From Pseudomonadota bacterium (GTDB lineage: Bacteria > Pseudomonadota > Alphaproteobacteria > Rickettsiales > SXRF01): a DNA stretch of 5,692 nucleotides. Made by a program: the position numbers and the translations under genes. Position 1 is the stretch's first letter; each line of letters begins with the position of its first letter. Below are positions 1 through 5,692 of the stretch, one piece after another. The notes under the pieces were generated by a model. It was not told where the DNA came from. It searched no databases and saw only the letters and a list, made by a program, of their open reading frames with translations. The stretch covers positions 1-5,692 of the forward strand of contig JAGWLJ010000105.1 in the NCBI GenBank assembly GCA_028873275.1, in the 5' to 3' direction.

Positions 1-73
1 AAACTTCCTCGTCGCGGCGCATTTCCTCGGCCATGGCGTCGCGCAGGGCGACTCGTACGGTTTGTTGCGGCAT
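1..73 (-). CDS. pdhB: Pyruvate dehydrogenase E1 component subunit beta, N-terminal fragment (cut by window edge)
   Basis: Only the first 24 codons are present. They read MPQQTVRVALRDAMAEEM followed by RRDEEV, which matches the conserved opening of the E1 beta chain, where the V-R-x-A-L-R-D-A-M-A-E-E-M stretch begins the catalytic domain. E1 beta pairs with E1 alpha to form the thiamine-diphosphate-dependent E1 of the pyruvate dehydrogenase complex, which decarboxylates pyruvate and acetylates the lipoyl arm of E2 in the cytoplasm. The ATG has a good Shine-Dalgarno (AAGGAG, about 6 nt upstream), and the gene starts 25 nt after the upstream ORF. The catalytic domain starts within the first few residues, so the N-terminal lipoyl domain carried by PdhB of some alphaproteobacteria is absent here. 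The assignment rests on a short segment but is backed by the neighbouring pdhA. E1 beta of a related 2-oxoacid dehydrogenase is the only serious alternative. Confidence 0.9.
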   Translation of the reverse strand, partial: MPQQTVRVALRDAMAEEMRRDEEV

Positions 74-98
74 TATCTGCTCCTTATCCTCTTGCGAA

Positions 99-737
99 TC
101 AGTATCCCAGCCATTCTCCGGCCTCCCTCTCGAAAGTCAGGCCGCATTCGCGCTCCAGGATGGGTGCCATTTTTTGAACGGACAGCGCCAGCGCCGGCGC
201 GCCGGTCGGGCGGTACCTCACGATATTCATCATGGTATCGGCCGCTACATGGTGGCCATAATAGGCTGCGATCAGGCTCTCGAACGTGCCGTAAGCCACT
301 TGCCGCTCGTCCTCCGACGGAAAGAAGCAGACGAGCCGGCTCCCCCTTTTTTCGCAGTCCTGCACCAATTCATCCTTTGCATCGCGGATAAATTGACGCA
401 TTTTTTCGCCATCGTAGGGAAGCGGCTTTCCCTCATCATCCAGGAAAAGCGCCACGGCCTGGTTATTAAGCCAGCTTAGAACCGCCGCCGCGAAACCGGA
501 TTCCCGCTCTTTTTCCCGCAGCGTATCCATTTTATCATTCCACCCTGGCGGCATGAAACCCAGATCTTTGTATTCCTGATGCAGACTCGCCATATTCTCC
601 CGCACCATGTTGTGCACGGCATTGACCCGTCTTGCCGCTTTTGCAATATACAATAGGCCGTCCTGGGTATCGGCTTCCCGCGCCATTTTTTCGGCGCGCT
701 CGAAAAAAGATTCGGAAGAATTATAGAAACGTGACAT
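99..737 (-). CDS. Uncharacterised 212-residue protein inserted between pdhA and pdhB
   Basis: I do not recognise this protein. It starts 3 nt after the pdhA stop codon and ends 25 nt before pdhB, so it is almost certainly co-transcribed with the E1 genes and probably translationally coupled to pdhA, since no strong Shine-Dalgarno precedes its ATG. It has no signal peptide or membrane segment and should be cytosolic. Residues 1-60 and 66-96 look mainly alpha-helical and charged (ERAEKMAREAD, AKAARRVNAVHNMVRENM). Residues 97-145 are mixed, with a hydrophobic strand RLVCFF near 134-139. Residues 150-175 are helical with a YYGHH motif at 159-163. The end is acidic and aromatic (EWLGY). There are three cysteines (128, 137, 198) but no metal-binding spacing. 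A role linked to the PDH complex is inferred only from position; an unrelated lineage-specific gene carried in the operon is equally possible. Confidence 0.85.
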   Translation of the reverse strand: MSRFYNSSESFFERAEKMAREADTQDGLLYIAKAARRVNAVHNMVRENMASLHQEYKDLGFMPPGWNDKMDTLREKERESGFAAAVLSWLNNQAVALFLDDEGKPLPYDGEKMRQFIRDAKDELVQDCEKRGSRLVCFFPSEDERQVAYGTFESLIAAYYGHHVAADTMMNIVRYRPTGAPALALSVQKMAPILERECGLTFEREAGEWLGY

Positions 738-740
738 TGG

Positions 741-1751
741 CTATACCGTCACGTCCGTCCACAGTTCGCCCTCCGGCGGCTCCGGGCTCTGCTGGGCGAA
801 TTCGGCGGCCTCATTCACAGTCTTCTTAATATCCCCCTCAATTGCCTTGATCTCCTCCTCGCCGATTTTTTCCTTGAGCATCCCGGTGCGCAGCGTATCG
901 ATGGGATCGTGCTGCGTCTTATACCCCTCCACTTCCTCCTTGGAGCGATATTTGGCCGGGTCGGACATGGAGTGGCCGCGGTAGCGGTAGGTTTTCATCT
1001 CGAGCAGGAACGGCCCTTTGCCGCTTCTTACATGCTCCACCGCCTCCAGGCCCGCGGCGCGCACGGCCAGCACATCCATGCCGTCCACCTGCTTTCCGGG
1101 AATGCCGAAGCCCTCGCCGCGTTTGTATAGCTCGGTGGTCGAATGGCTGCGCTGGACGCTGGTGCCCATGGCATACTGGTTGTTCTCGATGATATACACC
1201 ACCGGCAGCTTCCACAGCGAAGCCATATTGAACGATTCGTACACCTGCCCCTGGTTGACCGAACCGTCGCCGAAATAGGTCAGGCACACCGCCCCGTTCT
1301 CGCGGTACTTATGCGCGAAGGCGATACCCGTCCCCAGCGGCACCTGCGCGCCGACGATGCCGTGGCCGCCGTAGAAATGCTTCTCCGTCGAGAACATGTG
1401 CATCGAGCCGCCCTTGCCCTTGGAGAAGCCGCCCTCGCGGCCGGTGAGTTCCGCCATGATGCCTTTGGGGTCCATGCCGCAGGCGATCATATGCCCATGG
1501 TCGCGGTAGCTGGTGATGACGGCGTCCTTGGGCGTGATGCAGCTCTGCATGCCCACCACCACCGCCTCCTGCCCGATATAAAGATGGCAGAAGCCGCCGA
1601 TCAGCCCCATGCCATAGAGCTGCCCCGCCTTCTCCTCGAAGCGGCGGATCAGCAGCATGTCGCGGTAGAGCTTGAGCAGCAACTCCCTGCTTACTGCCTT
1701 GGAACGTGTGTCCTGCATATCGATGATTTTAGTGCTTGCGGCCTTGGGCAT
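741..1751 (-). CDS. pdhA: Pyruvate dehydrogenase E1 component subunit alpha
   Basis: This is the 336-residue alpha chain of the heterotetrameric pyruvate dehydrogenase E1. With the beta chain it binds thiamine diphosphate and magnesium, decarboxylates pyruvate, and passes the acetyl group to lipoyl-E2. The diphosphate-binding motif is visible, with GDG at residues 161-163 and the paired asparagines NN at 190-191 (IIENNQYAM). The Y-R-Y-R-G-H-S-M-S-D-P loop at 255-265 is the conserved active-site loop that is phosphorylated in mitochondrial homologues. SYRDHGH near 81-87 and the GKGGSMHMF segment near 112-120 are also family hallmarks. Length is normal for the short proteobacterial form. I chose the ATG at 1751 because AAGGAA lies 6 nt upstream. 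An in-frame GTG at 1766 would add five residues but would put that Shine-Dalgarno inside the gene. The other end abuts the 212-residue ORF (3-nt gap). Branched-chain 2-oxoacid dehydrogenase E1 alpha is less likely given the motif details and the eno/ftsB context. Confidence 0.96.
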   Translation of the reverse strand: MPKAASTKIIDMQDTRSKAVSRELLLKLYRDMLLIRRFEEKAGQLYGMGLIGGFCHLYIGQEAVVVGMQSCITPKDAVITSYRDHGHMIACGMDPKGIMAELTGREGGFSKGKGGSMHMFSTEKHFYGGHGIVGAQVPLGTGIAFAHKYRENGAVCLTYFGDGSVNQGQVYESFNMASLWKLPVVYIIENNQYAMGTSVQRSHSTTELYKRGEGFGIPGKQVDGMDVLAVRAAGLEAVEHVRSGKGPFLLEMKTYRYRGHSMSDPAKYRSKEEVEGYKTQHDPIDTLRTGMLKEKIGEEEIKAIEGDIKKTVNEAAEFAQQSPEPPEGELWTDVTV

Positions 1752-1764
1752 TGGCGTTTCCTTC

Positions 1765-1812
1765 ACTATAGCAGAATACCGCTATAAACACCAAAACTTT
1801 GACGTATTGCAA
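1765..1812 (-). promoter_or_regulatory. Possible promoter region for pdhA
   Basis: Two weak sigma70-like arrangements read toward pdhA in the 144-bp spacer after ftsB. One is TTGCAA (1812-1807), an 18-bp spacer and TTTATA (1788-1783). The other is TTGGTG (1794-1789), an 18-bp spacer and TATAGT (1770-1765), which has the better -10 but would start transcription about 7 nt before the ATG. The first leaves a more usual leader. Neither is strong, and pdhA may also be read through from ftsB. This is inference from hexamer matching only. Confidence 0.3.
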
Positions 1813-1866
1813 GCGTTTAATGCGCCCGGATTTGCTGCATTGCAACACAGCCCCGCGCCTGTTCAT

Positions 1867-1881
1867 CCGGTTACGAACCGG
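1867..1881 (-). other. Small perfect inverted repeat downstream of ftsB
   Basis: CCGGTT and AACCGG form a 6-bp stem around a 3-nt loop, beginning 14 nt after the ftsB stop codon. No T-run follows on the minus strand, so it is not a canonical intrinsic terminator. It may simply be a short RNA hairpin in the ftsB-pdhA spacer, or a palindromic protein site. Confidence 0.3.
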
Positions 1882-1895
1882 TATCCATTAAATCA

Positions 1896-2243
1896 TCACC
1901 GGATTCCGCCATTCGGCGGGGATTGGGGGAAATAAATGATCTCGTTCCTGCCCGCCTTGCCCAGCACGGCGCGCACCTGCTCGTCGAGCAGGTCGAGATC
2001 GAGCGAATTGTCGCTCAGCCGCTGCACCTTGTGCTCGATGGCGGCGCGGCGGGATTTCACCTCGGTCAGTTCGGCGTTGAGCGCGTCAAGGCGGCGGCTC
2101 TCGGTAAACAGCGCCAGCAGCCCGCGCTCGCCGGAAACGGCATGGAAGCACAGGTAAAATATGACGAATACCAGCAGAAACGGTCTTCCCATCCGCGTAA
2201 CGAAGGGGCGCTGCGTATCATAAGATAGAGCGTATCTGGCCAT
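1896..2243 (-). CDS. ftsB: Septum formation initiator family protein (FtsB/DivIC-like)
   Basis: This is a 115-residue bitopic membrane protein with FtsB/DivIC architecture. A short cytoplasmic N-terminus with basic residues is followed by one transmembrane helix at about residues 20-36 (RPFLLVFVIFYLCFHAV), then GERGLL at 38-43, a coiled-coil segment at about 47-77, and the conserved SLDLDLLDEQVR stretch at 80-91. The tail reads EIIYFPQ. In the divisome, FtsB pairs with FtsL through the coiled coil and works with FtsQ to activate septal peptidoglycan synthesis by FtsWI. Its place between eno and pdhA is a familiar alphaproteobacterial arrangement and supports the call. I chose the ATG at 2243, which gives a normal N-terminus with GGATGG upstream as a weak Shine-Dalgarno. 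An upstream in-frame ATG at 2408 would add 55 residues translated from the palindrome-containing gap and looks spurious. An ATG at 2192 would leave almost no cytoplasmic tail. Confidence 0.87.
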   Translation of the reverse strand: MARYALSYDTQRPFVTRMGRPFLLVFVIFYLCFHAVSGERGLLALFTESRRLDALNAELTEVKSRRAAIEHKVQRLSDNSLDLDLLDEQVRAVLGKAGRNEIIYFPQSPPNGGIR

Positions 2244-2302
2244 ATAACCATCCAAAATAATGTAATTGATGAAGTTTGAAAAGCATAAACTGCGCCGCAC
2301 TA

Positions 2303-2332
2303 TACTCCTTCTCCCCTGAGGGAGAGGGAGTA
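2303..2332. repeat. 13-bp palindrome resembling a dispersed intergenic (REP-like) repeat
   Basis: A 13-bp stem (2303-2315 with 2320-2332) contains one T-G wobble and closes on the tetraloop CTGA. The arms are strongly purine/pyrimidine biased (CTCCTTCTCCC against GGGAGAGGGAG). No T-run follows on either strand, so it is not a standard intrinsic terminator. The pattern of CTCCC-type arms around a short loop is like the palindromic elements scattered between genes in many proteobacterial genomes. Whether it is repeated elsewhere in this genome cannot be seen from one window. Confidence 0.55.
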
Positions 2333-2540
2333 ATTCCCCCTTCCCGCTCCCGGCCCGCGGCCTTATGCTTTCGGGAGAGTTTCCACAGGCGCCGCTCAGG
2401 AATGTCACACAATGTCACGGCGCAAAACCCGCGGGAAAGCAGGCGGAATTTCTGCAATGGGCTGGAATACCTTATAAATCCCCAAAAAACGCCGCTCGTT
2501 TTTGGACGCAAAAAAGACGAAACCCGGCAAAGAAGTGATA

Positions 2541-2640
2541 CGAAACGCTATCGAAACGCGTCGAACCTTGCCGAAACCGCATCGTTACGCAGCGAAACGA
2601 CTGCGAAACGTATCCGAAATGCTACGAAACGCGGCGAAAC
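2541..2640. repeat. Array of CGAAAC units spaced about one helical turn apart
   Basis: Units begin at 2541, 2552, 2562, 2572, 2583, 2593, 2604, 2615, 2625 and 2635. Intervals are 10 or 11 bp, averaging about 10.4 bp. Seven are CGAAAC, one is CGAAAT (2615), one CGAACC (2562) and one the degenerate CGTTAC (2583). A further CGAAAC at 2518 lies outside the strict phase. On the minus strand the units read GTTTCG and would form the start of the eno 3' untranslated RNA. Units fall in all three plus-strand frames, so protein-level repetition does not explain them. The A-triplets on one helical face could give curved DNA or an array of protein sites. The function is unknown. Confidence 0.7.
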
Positions 2641-2645
2641 GCCGC
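2631..2645 (-). terminator. Short GC hairpin just after the eno stop codon, weak terminator candidate
   Basis: GCGGCG and CGCCGC form a perfect 6-bp stem around the loop TTT, starting 4 nt after the eno TAA. The sequence following on the minus strand is GTTTCG rather than a T-run, so termination would be weak or Rho-assisted. The hairpin is made from the last unit of the phased repeat, so it may be a by-product of that array. Confidence 0.3.
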
Positions 2646-2649
2646 CGTT

Positions 2650-3924
<1,275 letters not shown>

Positions 3925-3926
3925 GA

Positions 3927-4229
3927 TTATTTCGCCAGCGTGCCGTGAGAATTCTTGCGCTGCGGCCCAAAGGCGCCGCCCGGCCAGATAACGTACTCGT
4001 CGTTATCGTCCATGTGCGTTTCGTGCCCGGCGTAACGCACCACCAGCTCGCCGGACGCACGGTAAGTGTCGTTGGGATCGATGGTCACCTTCTGCGGCGC
4101 ATCACCGGCGCCTACTTGGATTTCCTGCGGCTTTCCGCTGAGATTGGTGATCACCGCCGCCTGCGCGGCCGAGGGAAAAAGCAGCATTGTCAATACAAAA
4201 ATTAACGAACGGTTTTTGCGGTTCAGCAT
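3927..4229 (-). CDS. Small secreted/periplasmic protein of unknown function, directly upstream of eno
   Basis: This is a 100-residue protein with a clear Sec signal peptide: basic start MLNRKNR, hydrophobic core SLIFVLTMLLF at about 8-18, and an A-x-A cleavage site (SAAQA) predicted after residue 24. The mature chain of about 76 residues lacks cysteine, has short beta-prone segments (EIQVG, QKVTI, ELVVRYAG), an acidic turn (HMDDNDEYVIW at 72-82) and a basic tail. It should lie in the periplasm or outside the cell. The ATG at 4229 was chosen because GGAGG lies about 9 nt upstream and the signal peptide begins exactly there. A longer frame extending to 4676 runs antisense through the divergent gene and is not credible. 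The gene ends 2 nt before eno, so the two are probably one transcript. I cannot name the family, and the link to enolase is positional only. Confidence 0.85.
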   Translation of the reverse strand: MLNRKNRSLIFVLTMLLFPSAAQAAVITNLSGKPQEIQVGAGDAPQKVTIDPNDTYRASGELVVRYAGHETHMDDNDEYVIWPGGAFGPQRKNSHGTLAK

Positions 4230-4258
4230 ATTCTCTGGCCTCCGGGCAATCGATGCGC

Positions 4259-4264
4259 TATAAT
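4259..4264 (+). promoter_or_regulatory. Perfect -10 hexamer in the divergent intergenic region
   Basis: TATAAT occurs 28 nt before the ATG at 4293, which would give a leader of about 20 nt containing the AGGTGG Shine-Dalgarno. No good -35 is found 16-18 bp upstream and there is no extended -10 TGn. The 63-bp region between the divergent start codons must also hold the promoter of the minus-strand secreted-protein/eno unit, for which I see no clear hexamer pair. Confidence 0.4.
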
Positions 4265-4292
4265 GAAATAAATATCGCAGCAGGTGGATCGT

Positions 4293-4763
4293 ATGAGCAC
4301 TTCTGTTGGCACGAAATCCCAAAAAAAGCAACCGACTTCCTCGGCACCGGCTGCCGCTGCGCTTAATGACCGCAAATTCGAGCTGGCGCTGCTGACTCTG
4401 GAAAACGCCTGCCTGCGCATCCTGGAAAGCGGCGTCCCGCCGGGCCGCGACCCGGAGCAGATGTACTGGCAGCAGAGCCTGCAGAACATCGTCACGCGGG
4501 TGTCGCTGGCCATGGGGGAATGCAAGGGCCCGCGCCGCTTCCATTACCACTACCGCCACCGCGCCGACGATGATTCCATTCTCAGCCCCGTGCTGGAAGA
4601 TCCGTGCGACATGCTGGCGCAGGTGTGCCGCGACGCGCTCAAGTCCTGCCGCAATCACCTGATGGGCATGCAGCATCCCCTCCTGCTCAAGCAGAGCCGG
4701 ATGCTGGAGAATGCCCTGCAGGGGTTTTTAGCAATGTATAAGAATAAAAAGAATGGCGGATAA
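4293..4763 (+). CDS. Uncharacterised 156-residue helical protein
   Basis: I do not recognise this protein. The ATG at 4293 has AGGTGG 5 nt upstream and is preferred over an in-frame GTG at 4284. After a polar, Ser/Ala-rich, probably disordered N-terminus (1-24), the chain looks mostly alpha-helical: about 26-46, 57-77 and a long C-terminal region of about 103-150 broken near 127-130. A histidine/tyrosine/arginine patch (FHYHYRHR, 83-90) joins the helices. Cysteines lie at 40, 77, 105, 112 and 119; the last three are exactly seven residues apart and would line one face of a helix. There is no signal peptide or membrane segment, so it is probably cytosolic. Codon use is GC-rich like eno and pdhA, supporting a resident gene. 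It diverges from the secreted-protein/eno unit, and its last 11 nt overlap the next ORF. No function is assigned. Confidence 0.85.
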   Translation: MSTSVGTKSQKKQPTSSAPAAAALNDRKFELALLTLENACLRILESGVPPGRDPEQMYWQQSLQNIVTRVSLAMGECKGPRRFHYHYRHRADDDSILSPVLEDPCDMLAQVCRDALKSCRNHLMGMQHPLLLKQSRMLENALQGFLAMYKNKKNGG

Positions 4764-4941
4764 CTCCAACCATAATGATCCTAATGGCGACGAGCTAAAG
4801 AATCCGCGTGGCCAGGGATATAGCGGCCAGCCTTTCTCGCATACGAAACGAATGCGTCCGCCGAGTGACCACTCGAAGGATTATCATCACAGAGGACGCC
4901 AGGATAACCCACCTCGCCGACGCGGACAAAGAGGGGTTTAA
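4753..4941 (+). CDS. Possible small basic, disordered protein overlapping the preceding gene
   Basis: This is a 62-residue ORF whose ATG overlaps the last 11 nt of the preceding gene in another frame, an arrangement typical of translational coupling; upstream there is only an A/G-rich stretch (AATAAAAAGA), not a strong Shine-Dalgarno. The product is very polar, with a start rich in Asn and Asp (MADNSNHNDPNGDE), a middle rich in Gly, Pro and His, and a tail with many arginines (RRRGQRGV). It has no hydrophobic core and would be intrinsically disordered; the basic tail could suit nucleic-acid or membrane binding. Its codons are ordinary and not biased to rare ones. I know no family match, and a chance ORF of this length is possible, so confidence is moderate. 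Confidence 0.45.
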   Translation: MADNSNHNDPNGDELKNPRGQGYSGQPFSHTKRMRPPSDHSKDYHHRGRQDNPPRRRGQRGV

Positions 4942-4959
4942 GCCTTTCCTTATTGCCGA

Positions 4960-5018
4960 GCTAGCGGACCATTGCCGGTAGCTTCCCTGCAAAATGCTTG
5001 CGGGCATTGCGGTTGCAG
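4960..5018 (+). other. Two adjacent possible hairpins in the spacer before the last gene
   Basis: The first hairpin pairs 4960-4967 with 4975-4982 (GCTAGCGG with CCGGTAGC, one mismatch, 7-nt loop). The second pairs CTGCAA (4987-4992) with TTGCAG (5013-5018) and AATGC (4993-4997) with GCATT (5004-5008), giving an 11-bp stem with a 4-nt bulge and 6-nt loop. Neither is followed by a proper T-run, so a classical terminator is not supported. They could mark the 3' end of the upstream transcript or the leader of the next gene. Confidence 0.35.
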
Positions 5019-5035
5019 TGTAACTCTTATTTAAT
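5007..5035 (+). promoter_or_regulatory. Possible sigma70-type promoter for the right-edge gene
   Basis: TTGCGG (5007-5012), a 17-bp spacer and TTTAAT (5030-5035) precede the ATG at 5073 by a plausible distance, in a locally AT-rich stretch (5019-5060) unlike the GC-rich flanks. The -10 matches five of six consensus positions and the -35 only three. Its -35 overlaps the second hairpin, so structure and promoter cannot both be judged from sequence. Confidence 0.35.
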
Positions 5036-5072
5036 GAAAAAATAAAAAACCCATAAAAACGCAGGAGTGATT

Positions 5073-5692
5073 ATGAACGCTGAAAATATGGAAATTGTAG
5101 TCGACGCTACTTCCAATGGCTCCTCTAACGGTGCTGTACCGCCCGGTGAGGCACCGGAAGCGGCGCCGCAAACCGCTGCCGATAGACTACGCGCAGATGC
5201 AGAAAAACTGAAGGAAACGGCCCGCCAGCTTTCAGAGGCACTACTCATGGTTGAAAACCCGCAATATCCCAAGATGCATAGCCTACGCCTCGTCAGCCTG
5301 AAATTAGTCGATATCGCACGGCAATACGCCGCTGCGCCGGATGAAGAATTCATAGCGCAGCATGCTGCAAAGCGTGATCATACACTTGAAGAATGGGCAG
5401 ACCGTTTTGAGACTTTACGCGCTGATATTCAGACGCAGCCCGGTTTTACATGGCAGCTCGCCAAAACCCTTCATCCAAAGCGGGAGCAATTGAAAAGCGA
5501 ATTCGTGGATTTCAGGTCTCATTCTTCGGGAGAAAAAGATGAGCATGCTTCCGCGCATGCCAAAAAAATCATTGCCTTGGTAAACCGGATAACTTCCGAT
5601 GTCAGCAATCTGCGGATCAGTAACGAAGAATACAAAGCAGAGGCCGCAGAGAGCAGCAAAGCGCCGCTCAACGGGCATCACAACGGAAATCG
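5073..5692 (+). CDS. Uncharacterised helical protein, open to the right edge
   Basis: The reading frame stays open for 206 codons from the ATG at 5073 to the window end without a stop, so the gene is 3'-truncated here. AGGAG lies 5 nt before the ATG, a strong Shine-Dalgarno. I do not recognise the product. Residues 1-34 are low-complexity and acidic (Ala, Asn, Pro, Ser), residues 35-60 are a charged amphipathic helix (ADRLRADAEKLKETARQLSE), followed by helices at about 68-85, 104-120 and 160-190. The last visible residues, rich in His, Asn and Gly (PLNGHHNGN), look like a disordered tail, so the true end may be near. There is no signal peptide or membrane segment. Codons such as CTA, TTA, ATA and AGA, scarce in eno and pdhA, are used more freely, which may indicate lower expression or a different origin. 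Confidence 0.85.
   Translation, partial: MNAENMEIVVDATSNGSSNGAVPPGEAPEAAPQTAADRLRADAEKLKETARQLSEALLMVENPQYPKMHSLRLVSLKLVDIARQYAAAPDEEFIAQHAAKRDHTLEEWADRFETLRADIQTQPGFTWQLAKTLHPKREQLKSEFVDFRSHSSGEKDEHASAHAKKIIALVNRITSDVSNLRISNEEYKAEAAESSKAPLNGHHNGN

Larger units (their letters stand above)
2244..2649. other. 406-bp gene-free gap between eno and ftsB
   Basis: No convincing gene is present. Plus-strand frames are open through much of the gap, but their translations look random, and one runs antisense into the eno 3' end. From the ftsB side the gap holds an AT-rich stretch without a clear promoter, the 13-bp palindrome (2303-2332), a C/G-rich stretch, a direct repeat of AATGTCAC 10 bp apart (2401-2408 and 2411-2418), A and T runs at 2484-2515, and the helically phased CGAAAC array ending beside the eno stop codon. 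Confidence 0.6.

Noticed and set aside
33..479. Plus-strand frame of 148 codons over the 212-residue gene and pdhB start
   Set aside because: It is antisense to the pdhB start and the linked 212-residue gene, with no Shine-Dalgarno context of note.
1752..1766. GTG start adding five residues to PdhA
   Set aside because: The AAGGAA Shine-Dalgarno is correctly spaced for the ATG at 1751 and would lie inside the gene with the GTG start.
1143..1787. Long plus-strand frame of 214 codons over pdhA
   Set aside because: It is antisense to a well-supported pdhA and reflects GC-rich codon structure; the translation is rich in Ala, His, Arg and Asp without a recognisable domain.
2244..2408. 55-residue N-terminal extension of FtsB
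   Set aside because: It translates the palindrome region of the gap and would give an N-terminus unlike the FtsB/DivIC family.
2541..2640. CRISPR array
   Set aside because: Units are only about 6 bp at 10-11 bp intervals, without 28-37 bp repeats or unique spacers of uniform length.
4230..4676. 149-residue N-terminal extension of the secreted protein
   Set aside because: It runs antisense through the divergent gene, and the signal peptide and GGAGG site mark the ATG at 4229 as the true start.
5027..5681. Minus-strand frames at the right edge
   Set aside because: The plus strand is open throughout with a strong Shine-Dalgarno, and the minus-strand translations are Ser/Ala/Arg-rich shadows.

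Overview
The window looks like chromosomal DNA from an alphaproteobacterium. The basis is the protein character (short PdhA, PdhB and enolase typical of that class), the order enolase - FtsB/DivIC - pyruvate dehydrogenase E1 alpha - E1 beta, and GC-rich coding sequence. The genus cannot be fixed from the sequence.

Minus strand, read right to left: a 100-residue secreted protein of unknown function (4229-3927) is followed after 2 nt by enolase (3924-2650). A gene-free gap of about 400 bp follows, then a septum-formation initiator FtsB/DivIC (2243-1896). After 144 bp come pyruvate dehydrogenase E1 alpha (pdhA, 1751-741), an unrecognised 212-residue gene (737-99), and the first 24 codons of E1 beta (pdhB, 73 to the window edge). 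Enolase makes phosphoenolpyruvate and the PDH complex oxidises the pyruvate derived from it, so the cluster joins lower glycolysis to acetyl-CoA synthesis, with a division gene between them. The unusual point is the 212-residue gene separating the two E1 subunit genes.

Plus strand, diverging from the secreted-protein gene: a 156-residue helical protein (4293-4763), a 62-residue basic low-complexity ORF overlapping its 3' end (4753-4941), a 131-bp spacer with two possible hairpins, and a helical protein open to the right edge (5073-5692) whose codon use is more AT-tolerant than that of eno and pdhA. I recognise none of these three.

The most unusual non-coding structure lies in the eno-ftsB gap. 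Ten units of CGAAAC or its degenerate forms recur at about 10.4-bp intervals (2541-2640), close to one helical turn each, ending beside the eno stop codon. The units fall in all three reading frames, so the repeat is selected or generated at DNA or RNA level rather than as protein. The same gap holds a 13-bp palindrome resembling a dispersed intergenic repeat. No RNA genes, CRISPR arrays, insertion sequences or transposases were seen.
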